Assembly (NCBI GenBank): GCA_031551965.1
Contig: JAVBMW010000037.1
Location: 1 to 45,492, forward strand
Reading direction: 5' to 3'
From: CALVGQ01 sp031551965
GTDB taxonomy: Bacteria; Bacillota_I; Bacilli_A; Erysipelotrichales; Erysipelotrichaceae
Length of the DNA stretch: 45,492 nucleotides
Shown here in pieces: positions 33,380-42,016 of this stretch (position 1 is its first letter; every line of letters starts with the position of its first letter). The notes beneath the pieces were generated by a model. It searched no databases. It had not been told where the DNA came from and was given only the letters and a program-made list of their open reading frames with translations. A program made the position numbers and the translations under genes.

Positions 33380-34718
33380 CAGAATACCCCTCCGCTACAT
33401 CAAAGAATCCTGATATTGATTTAACAAAATTTAATTTAAGCCCAGCTGTTGCACCATTACGATGTTTCGCTAAATTCAAATCAACCAATTGACTATCTGG
33501 TTCATTACCATTTTCATCTTTTTCATAATAGGCTTTACGGAATAAAAACATAACGATATCAGCATCTTGTTCTAAGGCTCCTGATTCACGTAGATCGGAT
33601 AACATCGGTGATTTATCTTCACGTTTTTCAACGGAACGTGATAACTGTGATAAAGCAATTACAGGAACATCCAATTCACGAGCTAAAGCTTTTAAACTAC
33701 GTGATATTTCAGATACCTCTTGTTGACGATTATCACTATTTTTTCCACTACCACTGATCAATTGAATATAATCGATTACTACCAAACATAGTCCATGTTC
33801 TGCTTTTAATTTTCTGCACTTGCTGAAGATCTCTGATACGCGTACACCTGGAGTATCATCAATAAATATTTTCATCGCCTGCATTTCGGTAGAAGCTTCA
33901 ACGATTTTTGCCATTTCATCATCATTTAGGTTCCCAGTACGGATTCCAGAACCATGAACCATACTTTTCTTCGCTAACATTCTTCGAACCAATTGTTCAG
34001 CAGGCATTTCTAGTGAAAAGATCGCAACACTTTCTTTTGTGTTAAAGTGCGCGACATTCAATCCTAAATTAAGCGCAAAAGCAGTTTTTCCCATTGATGG
34101 TCGAGCCGCTAAAATAAGCAAATCACCTCTTTGTAACCCAGCAGTAATACGATCAAAATCATTATAACCTGTTTTTACACCTGTTATTGCAGTTTTTTGA
34201 TTTCTCATTTTATAAATATCATTTAGGACATTTTGTACTACTTCTTCACTAGTTTTAAATTCACTCGCTCTACGTGCTCTTGTAACATCTAGTATTCTTT
34301 TTTCTGCAAAATCCAAGACTTCATCTGTATCAGTTGCCTGAAATCCTTGAGATGCTATTTCTTCTGCTGCATAAATCAAATTTCTTAAATATGTTTTTTC
34401 CTGTAGAATTTCAACATAATGTTTTGTGCTTGCGGATGAAACACTGCTGTCTGAAAGTTGAATAATATAATCCATACCTCCAGCACTATTAAGCAACTCG
34501 AGGTCTTTAAGTTTCGTCGCAACTGTCATGACATCGATCATTTTGCCATCTTTATATAATCCTTCGACCACACTAAAAACATCACGATGAGCCTTTAAGT
34601 AAAAATCATCTACTCTTAGGCCTTCTTCCATCGCGGTTCTCGCACTTTTTTCATAGACTAACATCGCCCCGAGTAAAGCGCGTTCTGTATCAATACTATT
34701 GGGTGCTTGTCGTGTCAT
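33369..34718 (-). CDS. dnaB: Replicative DNA helicase DnaB
   Basis: A 449-residue hexameric 5'-3' helicase of the replication fork. The N-terminal domain (about 5-100; DTERALLGAMLV) is followed by the RecA-like domain with Walker A ARPSMGKTAFALN near residue 205 and LVVIDYIQLISG as Walker B; DLRESGALEQDADIV is the H4-type conserved block. It follows rplI by eight bases, the usual Firmicute order. Confidence 0.97.
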   Translation of the reverse strand: MTRQAPNSIDTERALLGAMLVYEKSARTAMEEGLRVDDFYLKAHRDVFSVVEGLYKDGKMIDVMTVATKLKDLELLNSAGGMDYIIQLSDSSVSSASTKHYVEILQEKTYLRNLIYAAEEIASQGFQATDTDEVLDFAEKRILDVTRARRASEFKTSEEVVQNVLNDIYKMRNQKTAITGVKTGYNDFDRITAGLQRGDLLILAARPSMGKTAFALNLGLNVAHFNTKESVAIFSLEMPAEQLVRRMLAKKSMVHGSGIRTGNLNDDEMAKIVEASTEMQAMKIFIDDTPGVRVSEIFSKCRKLKAEHGLCLVVIDYIQLISGSGKNSDNRQQEVSEISRSLKALARELDVPVIALSQLSRSVEKREDKSPMLSDLRESGALEQDADIVMFLFRKAYYEKDENGNEPDSQLVDLNLAKHRNGATAGLKLNFVKSISGFFDVAEGYSDEI

Positions 34719-34726
34719 ACTTTTTC

Positions 34727-35176
34727 CTAAACGCTTTCTTTCAAATGCACTCGTATTGTCCCGATAACGGTTTTATATAATTCTACTCGAACATTTGTAA
34801 TTCCTAAACTTGATACTGGATTTGTGTCCACAAATTTTCTTTTATCCACAACGATGTTGTGTTTTTTCGCAAGTTCTTCAACAATTTGCTTAGTAGAGAT
34901 AGAGCCAAAAACACGGCCTTCTTTACCACTCTTGACGAAGAACTCAAGTATAATTCCTTCTAGTTTTGCTGCCAATTCTTGAGCTTGTTTTTCTAATTCT
35001 TTTTCATTTAGTTTCTTTTGAACTTTCTCATCATCTAAACGTTCTTGGCTCTTTGATGTTGCGAGTACTGCCAATTTATTGGCAATCAAGAAGTTTCTTC
35101 CATAACCATCCGCAACTTCTACGATTTCGCCTTTTTTACCAACTTTTTTTACATCACTTAGTAAGATTACTTTCAT
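34727..35176 (-). CDS. rplI: 50S ribosomal protein L9
   Basis: A 149-residue L9. The N-terminal signature MKVILLSDVKKVGKKGEIVE and GYGRNFLI are present, followed by the long connecting helix and the C-terminal rRNA-binding domain (EGRVFGSISTKQI). AAGGAGG precedes the ATG. Its start lies inside the end of gdpP (23-base overlap). Confidence 0.97.
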   Translation of the reverse strand: MKVILLSDVKKVGKKGEIVEVADGYGRNFLIANKLAVLATSKSQERLDDEKVQKKLNEKELEKQAQELAAKLEGIILEFFVKSGKEGRVFGSISTKQIVEELAKKHNIVVDKRKFVDTNPVSSLGITNVRVELYKTVIGTIRVHLKESV

Positions 35177-37127
35177 GATCTAATTCCTCCTTCAAATATT
35201 CATCGATTGCGATTAATAACTCTTCTTTTAAATTATTAACTTTTGTTTTTTCTCTTTGCATTGCAGCTGCAGTCATGTGCCCTCCACCATGCATTTTTTC
35301 CATGATGACCTGCACGTTAATTTTACCACTACTTCGTGCACTGATCGCTACTTCATCATCACCAATTTTTGCCAAAACGAATGCGGCTTCAACACCTTTT
35401 ACTGACAACAACATATCTGCTACCTGTGACATCATTGAACGAGTCAGTTTTGTATCCACCGATGTGATCGTGATACCTTCTGAATATCGTTCACTATATT
35501 TTAACACATTTGTTTTTGTTTCGAAGTCAATATAATTATCTTTTAGAAATTCATCTACTAAAATTGGATCAGCACCCCATTTTCTTAGTGTGCTTGCGGC
35601 ATCAAATGTTCTTGATCCTGTGCGTACTCTGAATCGATTTGTATCTACAGTCATTCCTGCCAACATGAAATTGGCTTCAATATCATTGATCTCAATATCG
35701 CTGCTAAGATAAGGTACAAGCTCAGTCACCATCTCACTAGTACTAGATGCCCCAGCTTCAACGTAAACAAGAACTGGAGAAATTGAAATATCAGCACTTC
35801 TGCGGTGATGATCAATAATCATAATTTTCTTTGCTTTATCAAATAAATTGCTTCCATTGCTTGTCTGTGGCTTGTGATGGTCCACCATAATTAATAATGT
35901 ATCATCTCTTAATTGATTTTGTGCTTCGGATTCTGTAACAAACAAATGTCGCTGTGTCAATTCTGCCTTATATAGATTATAGGCATCATTCATTTTTTCT
36001 TCCATGCCACCTGTTTTAGCGATAATACATACTTGTTTCCCATAAATTTGGGCTATCTCACTCACACAAAGGGCTGATCCGATGCAATCAAAATCCATTT
36101 CCTTATGTCCACAAATAACTACATTACTTGCCTTATTGATCAAGTTCTTGATTGCATTTGCCATGATCCTTACGCGAACACGACTTCTTTTTTCTTGAGC
36201 TTCACTTGATCCACCATAAAACTTAACATCTTCATCTTTTTTACGTATAACAACTTGGTCTCCACCTCGAGATTGAGCTAGTGCTAATAAACTGTTCGCC
36301 ATTTCATCAAGTTCTTGAATATCATTTGATCCTCTCGCAAAAGCCATTGACAATGTTATCGCAACATCGAGCTCTGCTGATTTAGTACGTGTCTGTTTTA
36401 AAATAGAAAAACGATCGGCAGCTAAATCATGAAATGATTTCTCAGTCATAACCGCAAAAAAGCGATCTGATTTTACTCGCTTAAGTAACATTCCAAAGTT
36501 CTTACAGTATTCCACTATCGGTTGTCGAACATTGTTATTGATGGCTGAAACTTCTTGATCTTCTGAATATTGAGTTGATTCTTCATAATTGTCTAAATGG
36601 ATCATTCCTACAACTAGCTGTTCATCATTGTAGAGTTTTTCAATTCTTTTCAACTCTGTAATATCCTTAAAATATAAAACTTGGGCATCTTCTTTACGTG
36701 TTATCTGATAAACTTGTTCATTGATTTCCACTTCAACTTTTTCAGAATTACCTTGAAACAAATCATTTACTTCTGGAAGCCACACCAATACTTTTTTAGA
36801 AATATGATTTAACTTTCTTTCTTCAAACAGTTCACTCATCCAAGTGATCACATAGTTGTCATCATATGTCAATAATCCAATGTTCCCAAATAAAAATGCA
36901 TCTGATACTTCATTGGATACCATTTCAGAAGTTGAAATAGAACGTCGTTTATTATCTTCTATATATGTATTATAGAGATACAAAAAACCAGCTGAAGAAA
37001 TTACAAATAAAATACCACTTATTGTAATTGATTGTTTAAGAATAATCGAACTAAAAAATAGAATTACACATTCTGCAATAATGATTCCAAATACTATTCT
37101 TCTAGTTTGGTCAATTTTTTTGTTCAT
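35154..37127 (-). CDS. gdpP: Cyclic-di-AMP phosphodiesterase GdpP (YybT)
   Basis: A 657-residue membrane phosphodiesterase. Two N-terminal membrane segments (about 10-52) are followed by a degenerate PAS domain, a degenerate GGDEF domain (about 170-300) and the DHH-DHHA1 module. The DHH motifs are GHKEMDFDCIGSAL (about 343-356), MVDHHK and IDHHRRSAD, and the DHHA1 end carries GGGHMTAAAM. It hydrolyses c-di-AMP and so influences osmotic balance and wall stress. It overlaps yybS by 17 bases. Confidence 0.95.
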   Translation of the reverse strand: MNKKIDQTRRIVFGIIIAECVILFFSSIILKQSITISGILFVISSAGFLYLYNTYIEDNKRRSISTSEMVSNEVSDAFLFGNIGLLTYDDNYVITWMSELFEERKLNHISKKVLVWLPEVNDLFQGNSEKVEVEINEQVYQITRKEDAQVLYFKDITELKRIEKLYNDEQLVVGMIHLDNYEESTQYSEDQEVSAINNNVRQPIVEYCKNFGMLLKRVKSDRFFAVMTEKSFHDLAADRFSILKQTRTKSAELDVAITLSMAFARGSNDIQELDEMANSLLALAQSRGGDQVVIRKKDEDVKFYGGSSEAQEKRSRVRVRIMANAIKNLINKASNVVICGHKEMDFDCIGSALCVSEIAQIYGKQVCIIAKTGGMEEKMNDAYNLYKAELTQRHLFVTESEAQNQLRDDTLLIMVDHHKPQTSNGSNLFDKAKKIMIIDHHRRSADISISPVLVYVEAGASSTSEMVTELVPYLSSDIEINDIEANFMLAGMTVDTNRFRVRTGSRTFDAASTLRKWGADPILVDEFLKDNYIDFETKTNVLKYSERYSEGITITSVDTKLTRSMMSQVADMLLSVKGVEAAFVLAKIGDDEVAISARSSGKINVQVIMEKMHGGGHMTAAAMQREKTKVNNLKEELLIAIDEYLKEELDHESNLTK

Positions 37128-38043
37128 GAACGATCCTTCCTTTTAGTAAGTTATCTTTAAAATCACTAGTTATGTACCAGAATCCTAGTACGCTGAGTGT
37201 TGGTATCGCAATTGGGAACAATATGATTGTGATCAATAAGACAAGTGGTCCTAAATTCTTTTTATATTTTACCACTCCAAATACCAAACATGCAATAAAA
37301 CCAAAAAATACAAGATACAATGTTGATATAGACATGACAGCCATTATAACAGATTCCATTGTACTATTCATTTTAACATAATTTAAGACTAAACTAGATG
37401 AAAATCCTGTGAAAGCTAAATAACCACTCCACCTTGGAATATTCCACATTACAATTGGTTTGAATGGATTGACCTTAATTTTAAGCCTTTTTAACAAAAA
37501 CAATGAAAGCAAATGAACAATGATTCCTTCCATTATTCCTGCCAAAACAACACTTGATACTAATAAAATAACAATCAATTTACTAATATCAAAACTATAA
37601 TTTGCCCCATTAAATAATAAATTGGCAAATTGTATATACATTTCCATTTCCCCAGCTAAATCATAACCAAAGAAAGCCGCAAATACTAAACATGTAATAA
37701 TATTGGATATTATCGAAATAATTATTGAAACACTAAGTAAAACACCGTTTTTAGTTCCTTTTCTTACTAAACTCCCATAAGTTACTCCAAGCACTATCGT
37801 CGTGATCATATAAAAATAAGTTGTCGGTAAAGACCACATAAAAGTTAGGAAAAATACCGAAGCCGCAACTACGAGTGAACTTTTAAAATCATATTTTGCA
37901 GCATAAACAATAAGTGGTAAAGGAAGCAGAAAAACAACATATCCTTCAATTAAACCTGCTAATTGTCTATTGATCATTAATACTAAACCATATAAGGCAA
38001 CCATCATTGCCCCTTCAGTAATTTTTCTAACATTATTTTTCAT
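37111..38043 (-). CDS. YybS-type DUF2232 membrane protein
   Basis: A 310-residue polytopic membrane protein with about seven or eight hydrophobic segments. The gene is placed directly before gdpP, the position of yybS, a DUF2232 protein, in Bacilli. The start at 38043 is chosen because AAGGAG lies six bases upstream; the upstream in-frame TTG at 38064 precedes that site. The function is not established; similarity to ECF-type S-component folds has been noted for this kind of protein. A terminator of rpsR ends only a few bases upstream. Confidence 0.85.
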   Translation of the reverse strand: MKNNVRKITEGAMMVALYGLVLMINRQLAGLIEGYVVFLLPLPLIVYAAKYDFKSSLVVAASVFFLTFMWSLPTTYFYMITTIVLGVTYGSLVRKGTKNGVLLSVSIIISIISNIITCLVFAAFFGYDLAGEMEMYIQFANLLFNGANYSFDISKLIVILLVSSVVLAGIMEGIIVHLLSLFLLKRLKIKVNPFKPIVMWNIPRWSGYLAFTGFSSSLVLNYVKMNSTMESVIMAVMSISTLYLVFFGFIACLVFGVVKYKKNLGPLVLLITIILFPIAIPTLSVLGFWYITSDFKDNLLKGRIVHEQKN

Positions 38044-38062
38044 ACAAATCTCCTTATTCAAC

Positions 38063-38091
38063 AAAAATCCTCTGCCTTACGACAGAGGATT
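38063..38091 (-). terminator. Terminator after rpsR, abutting yybS
   Basis: AATCCTCTG pairs perfectly with CAGAGGATT around eight bases, followed by T on the minus strand. The distal genes of the operon have no room for an own promoter here, so read-through is likely. Confidence 0.8.
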
Positions 38092-38098
38092 TGCTTAA

Positions 38099-38329
38099 TT
38101 AGTCTGCTACGTAAGGCAATAAAGCCATTTGACGAGCACGTTTGATCGCAGTTGCTAACATACGTTGATATTTAGCACGAGTTCCTGTCACACGACGAGG
38201 AATGATTTTTCCGTTTCCAGAAATAAATCTGCTTAATAATTCAATGTCTTTATAGTCAATAGACGTAACGTTATTTTTTGTAAAGTAACAAACTTTTTTA
38301 CGTCCCATACGTTGTTTTTTAAATGCCAT
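38099..38329 (-). CDS. rpsR: 30S ribosomal protein S18
   Basis: A 76-residue S18 with the conserved ISGNGKIIPRRVTGTRAKYQ region and the C-terminal RARQMALLPYV. It is the last gene of rpsF-ssb-rpsR, followed by a strong terminator. AAGGAG precedes the ATG. Confidence 0.97.
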   Translation of the reverse strand: MAFKKQRMGRKKVCYFTKNNVTSIDYKDIELLSRFISGNGKIIPRRVTGTRAKYQRMLATAIKRARQMALLPYVAD

Positions 38330-38349
38330 GGTATAAATCTCCTTTCAAA

Positions 38350-38832
38350 TTAGAATGGTAAGTCATCACTTGAAATATCAAGTGTTGGTCCAGTGTCAAA
38401 GTCAAAGTTATCTTCTGCTCCATAACTTGAAGTATCTTGATAAGAGTTATCCGCTTGATATCCAGTATTTTGTTGATATCCTGCATTAGCTCCACCACGA
38501 TTTTGCGCAGCTTGACGACTTTCTAATATTTGTACACTATCACATACGACTTCAGTAACATAAACACGTTTACCAGTTTGATCTTCATAGTTACGAGTTT
38601 GAATTCTACCTTCAACTCCAATTAATGCTCCTTTAGTAGCGTATTGCGCTAAGAAGTCAGCAGATTGATTCCATGCAACACAATTGATAAAGTCGGCTTG
38701 TTGTTCCTGACCTTTACCAGAAAAACGACGATTGCATGCAACAGTAAATGCTACTACTGAAGTTCCTGCTTGTGTTTTACGCAATGTAATTTCTTTTGTA
38801 AGTCTTCCTACTAAGATCACTCTATTGATCAT
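38350..38832 (-). CDS. ssb: Single-stranded DNA-binding protein
   Basis: A 160-residue SSB. The OB-fold domain (about 1-105) begins MINRVILVGRLTKEITLR; a Gln/Asn/Gly/Tyr-rich linker follows, and the acidic tip ISSDDLPF recruits repair and replication proteins. It stands between the S6 and S18 genes as in most Firmicutes. Confidence 0.97.
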   Translation of the reverse strand: MINRVILVGRLTKEITLRKTQAGTSVVAFTVACNRRFSGKGQEQQADFINCVAWNQSADFLAQYATKGALIGVEGRIQTRNYEDQTGKRVYVTEVVCDSVQILESRQAAQNRGGANAGYQQNTGYQADNSYQDTSSYGAEDNFDFDTGPTLDISSDDLPF

Positions 38833-38854
38833 CCTGATTCACCTCTTGTCTTTA

Positions 38855-39139
38855 TTAATCTTCTTTTAAAATCATGAAACGAACAACATCTCTGTTGATT
38901 CCCATTAAACGATTGAATTCGAATAATGCTTCGTTTTCACATGCAAATTTAACTACTAAATAGTGTCCTTTTGTCATGTGGTCGATTTCGTATGCAAATT
39001 CTTTAATTCCCCAGTCATCAACATTTTCAATTGTACCACCGTTATTAGTGATAATTGCGTGCATGTTTTCGATGATTTGCTGGCGCGCTGCATCTTCCAA
39101 TGAAGCGTTAAGAATATACATTACTTCGTACTTTCTCAT
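38855..39139 (-). CDS. rpsF: 30S ribosomal protein S6
   Basis: A 94-residue S6 beginning MRKYEVMYILNASLED with the DDWGIKEFAYEIDHMTKGHY core. It pairs with S18 in the 30S platform. AAGGAGG precedes the ATG and can be hidden in a stem of the leader. It is the first gene of the operon. Confidence 0.97.
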   Translation of the reverse strand: MRKYEVMYILNASLEDAARQQIIENMHAIITNNGGTIENVDDWGIKEFAYEIDHMTKGHYLVVKFACENEALFEFNRLMGINRDVVRFMILKED

Positions 39140-39147
39140 GTGTGCAC

Positions 39148-39186
39148 CTCCTTATGGTCTATGGCCAATCTAAAATTGGCAAGGAG
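39148..39186 (-). promoter_or_regulatory. rpsF leader stem that can sequester the ribosome binding site
   Basis: In the minus-strand RNA, CTCCTT can pair with the AAGGAG of the ribosome binding site. Inside this stem GCCAAT pairs with ATTGGC (five-base loop), and a ten-base bulge lies on one side. Firmicute rpsF leaders are known to bind the S6:S18 complex; I do not see its exact consensus. Confidence 0.4.
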
Positions 39187-39215
39187 TAAATATAGAGATA
39201 TCTACCCGTTTATCA

Positions 39216-39244
39216 AGTATACCAAACTTCATTAAAGAAGTAAA
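39216..39244 (-). promoter_or_regulatory. Sigma-A promoter of rpsF-ssb-rpsR
   Basis: TTTACT (39239-39244) and TATACT (39216-39221) are 17 bp apart on the minus strand, with TGG extending the -10. A leader of about 70 bases results. Confidence 0.6.
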
Positions 39245-39289
39245 TAAATTTCGTTCAATTCCACACCAAAACCGAAACTATATATTTCT

Positions 39290-40132
39290 TCACAAATTAT
39301 TAGGAGTAAAGATATATTTCTCAACAAAATCTGCGAATCCATCTTCATCAGCTGTTTTTTCAGTCAGGACATCCGCAATCGCTTTTGTATCTTCTGTTCC
39401 ATCGATCATACATACACCAAGCCCTGCAACTTCAATCATACTATTATCGTTTGTTGCATCCCCAAAGGCAATGACTTCATCCATTGAAATAGCGTTAAGT
39501 TCACAGAATTTCTTTAAGGCATCTCCTTTTGAAGCTTTTGGATTTGTAAATTCAAGATTTCCCGGTGCAGTTCTAAACGCAATATACTTACTTGCATCAC
39601 CATACTTTTCAACATGTTCAATCATCTTTGGCATTTCTTCATCTGTTGTCCTAAACATAATTTTACTATTATCATGTTTCCACATATCTTCAACTTCTTC
39701 TACAATACGGAATTTTGCACCTTCATAATGTTCAAAGAAAAACGCAACCATAACTGGATCAGATGTCCAACACCATGCCTCATCTTTCACATAGACCGTA
39801 CTATCCATACCATAGGGTTTCATTAGTTCATATATTTCTTTGATAGTTTCTCGTTTTAATGAATGATAGTTATATACCTCTTTATTTATACCATCGTAAA
39901 GTTCACAGCCGTTTGCACCAATCAAGAAATCAAATTGTTCATTGAAACCCCATTTTCGATACATTTCATACATATTAGTTTCAAGTGATCTTCCACTCGC
40001 TATTCCAAAATAAACACCATTTCTTCTTAATTTTTCAATCGTTTCCTTAGTTACATCAGTAAACTGTTGTCTATTAAACCCAACTAATGTACCATCAATA
40101 TCACAGACAACTATCTTTGGTTTTTTCATCAT
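39290..40132 (-). CDS. Cof-type HAD-superfamily hydrolase
   Basis: A 280-residue sugar-phosphatase-type enzyme of the Cof subfamily (IIB cap). Motif I is VCDIDGTL near residue 10, motif II SGRS, Lys210-like ASKGDALK in motif III and GDATNDNSMIEVAG in motif IV. The start at 40132 follows AAGGA by six bases; the ATG at 40147 lies ahead of this site. A terminator separates it from PTS operon 2 upstream, and its own extended -10 promoter has a leader shared with the gene at 2877-3176. Likely substrates are sugar phosphates or flavin phosphates. Confidence 0.9.
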   Translation of the reverse strand: MMKKPKIVVCDIDGTLVGFNRQQFTDVTKETIEKLRRNGVYFGIASGRSLETNMYEMYRKWGFNEQFDFLIGANGCELYDGINKEVYNYHSLKRETIKEIYELMKPYGMDSTVYVKDEAWCWTSDPVMVAFFFEHYEGAKFRIVEEVEDMWKHDNSKIMFRTTDEEMPKMIEHVEKYGDASKYIAFRTAPGNLEFTNPKASKGDALKKFCELNAISMDEVIAFGDATNDNSMIEVAGLGVCMIDGTEDTKAIADVLTEKTADEDGFADFVEKYIFTPNNL

Positions 40133-40155
40133 GCTTCTTCCTTTCACATCTTCTT

Positions 40156-40186
40156 AAATTCTGATTTATATGTGAATATTATATCA
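40156..40186 (-). promoter_or_regulatory. Extended -10 promoter with leader element shared with the 99-aa gene
   Basis: TGATATAAT (40178-40186) is a complete extended -10 on the minus strand. The 31 bases down to 40156 agree with 3199-3229 at 28 positions. Confidence 0.6.
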
Positions 40187-40214
40187 CGGAACATTATAAT
40201 TTGCTTTTTAAAAG

Positions 40215-40241
40215 AAAAAGCCTTAGATATTAATCTAAAGC
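40215..40241 (-). terminator. Terminator of PTS operon 2
   Basis: In the minus-strand RNA GCTTTAGAT pairs with ATCTAAGGC (one U-G) around TAAT, followed by five T. It lies nine bases past the IIB stop. Confidence 0.8.
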
Positions 40242-40249
40242 CTTATTCA

Positions 40250-40555
40250 TTACTTTCCTTCGATCATACGATAGACTTGTTTCATTACTGCCTTACCATC
40301 CATCATTCCATAAGTTCTCATTTCGATTGCCTCGACTGGAACTGGGTTTAATAATTCCTTCGTTTTCGCAAGTTCATAAGCGATTTGTGGTCCAAGAAGT
40401 ACTGCATCAGCATCTTGTCCTCTTGTTTTTGCTTCGGTAACCGCATAAGCATTGATCTCACATTCAAATCCATCCTCCGCAGCAACCGTTCTCATTTTCT
40501 TTACTAGAACACTGGTAGACATGCCTCCAGCGCAAAACAACATAATTTTTTTCAT
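40250..40555 (-). CDS. PTS lactose/cellobiose-family IIB component of operon 2
   Basis: A 101-residue IIB with the P-loop CAGGMSTS (phospho-Cys8) and DAVLLGPQIAYELAKT. It overlaps the GH1 gene by four bases (coupled translation) and ends the operon. No IIA gene accompanies it. Confidence 0.93.
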   Translation of the reverse strand: MKKIMLFCAGGMSTSVLVKKMRTVAAEDGFECEINAYAVTEAKTRGQDADAVLLGPQIAYELAKTKELLNPVPVEAIEMRTYGMMDGKAVMKQVYRMIEGK

Positions 40556-42012
40556 GAATCTAAATCCTTTCCATTGGTTTTGATTACTTTTTTATACCAT
40601 TCAAAACTATCTTTTTTGTAACGATTCAGTGTACCACTACCATCATTGTTTTTATCAACATAGATAAAACCATAACGTTTTTTCATTTCTCCTGTTGATG
40701 CCGATACAAGGTCAATACATCCCCAAGGCATGTATCCAATTAAATCAACACCATCTTTAATTGCTTCTTCCATTGCGCGAATATGTTTTCTCATATAGTC
40801 AATACGATATGGGTCATGGATGCTTCCATCTTCATTTAAAATGTCATTTGCACCCAATCCATTTTCTACAATCATTAGTGGAATTTGATAACGAGCGTAT
40901 AATTCATTTAAGTAATAACGAAGTCCCTCTGGATCAATACTCCATCCCCACTCGCTTGCTTCAAGATATGGATTCTTTAATGACATTCCCATATTTCCAC
41001 TTGTTTTTTCTGCATCAGATTTATTCGCAGTACAATAGGACATATAGTAACTAAATGAATAGAAGTCTACTTTTCCCTCTTTTAAAATAGCCGCATCAGC
41101 AGGATCCATTTCTATTTCAATTTCATTTTCTTCAAAATATCGTTTTGCATAGTAAGGATACTCTCCTCTTACCATAATATCTGAGCAATAATAATTGCTT
41201 ACTTGATTCTGTTTTTGTGCTTCAAGAATATCTGCTGGCTTACAAGTCATAGGGTAAGTACAAAATGAGGCTACCATACAACCTACCTTCATTTCAGGAT
41301 CTACTTTATGCGCAAGTATTATGGCTTTTGCACTGGCTACAAATTGATTATGCACTGCTGTAAAACGTTTCTTTTTACTCTCTTTTGTATCTGGTGCCAT
41401 AACTGCTGCAAAGGTACCTACATGATCTTCTTCAGGTAAAATTCCCCCTGCAATGATTTGCATATATTTTAGTGGTAATGTATTGATTTCGTTAAATGTC
41501 AACCAATATTTAACTAAACCCTTGTATTCATTTAAAATCGTTTCTACATATTTAGTAAAGAAATCGATGACTTGTCTATTAGCCCAACCACCGTATTTTT
41601 CAGCTAAATGATATGGAAGTTCATAGTGAGTCATTGTAACCACTGGCTCAATTCCATATTTCTTACATTCTTCAAAAACATTGCGATAAAAATCTAATCC
41701 CTTTTGATTTGGCTTTTCGTCATCTCCATTAGGGTAGATACGACTCCAGTCAATCGACATTCTATATGATTTAAATCCCATTTCGCCAAATAAGGCGATA
41801 TCTTCTTTAAAATGATGATAAAAATCAATCGCTTCGTGACTTGGATAATGTAATCCTTCTTCTATTTTTTTGGTGTATAGACGAGGCGATGTATGAGAAC
41901 CTGCTGTGATATGATCACAGACAGTTGCCCCTTTACCATCCACGTTCCATGCTCCTTCACATTGGTTTGCAGCTGTAGCTCCTCCCCATAAAAAACCTTG
42001 TGGAAAATTCAT
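40552..42012 (-). CDS. GH1 6-phospho-beta-glucosidase
   Basis: A 486-residue GH1 enzyme hydrolysing phosphorylated beta-glucosides after PTS import. It begins MNFPQGFLWGGATAANQCEG. TFNEIN carries the acid/base Glu (near 173), IVENGLGA the nucleophile (near 378), and SASTGEMKKRYGFIYVD is the phosphate-recognising region of 6-phospho-glycosidases. The 6-phospho-beta-galactosidase alternative is less likely given this motif. AAGGAG precedes the ATG; MupG2 ends four bases upstream. Confidence 0.92.
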   Translation of the reverse strand: MNFPQGFLWGGATAANQCEGAWNVDGKGATVCDHITAGSHTSPRLYTKKIEEGLHYPSHEAIDFYHHFKEDIALFGEMGFKSYRMSIDWSRIYPNGDDEKPNQKGLDFYRNVFEECKKYGIEPVVTMTHYELPYHLAEKYGGWANRQVIDFFTKYVETILNEYKGLVKYWLTFNEINTLPLKYMQIIAGGILPEEDHVGTFAAVMAPDTKESKKKRFTAVHNQFVASAKAIILAHKVDPEMKVGCMVASFCTYPMTCKPADILEAQKQNQVSNYYCSDIMVRGEYPYYAKRYFEENEIEIEMDPADAAILKEGKVDFYSFSYYMSYCTANKSDAEKTSGNMGMSLKNPYLEASEWGWSIDPEGLRYYLNELYARYQIPLMIVENGLGANDILNEDGSIHDPYRIDYMRKHIRAMEEAIKDGVDLIGYMPWGCIDLVSASTGEMKKRYGFIYVDKNNDGSGTLNRYKKDSFEWYKKVIKTNGKDLDS

Positions 42013-42016
42013 TTGA

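Noticed and set aside
40168..40187. CRP-like site TGTGA-N8-TCAC upstream of the HAD gene
   Set aside because: The spacing is wrong, CRP is unusual in this lineage, and the left half is not kept in the matching element at 3199-3229.
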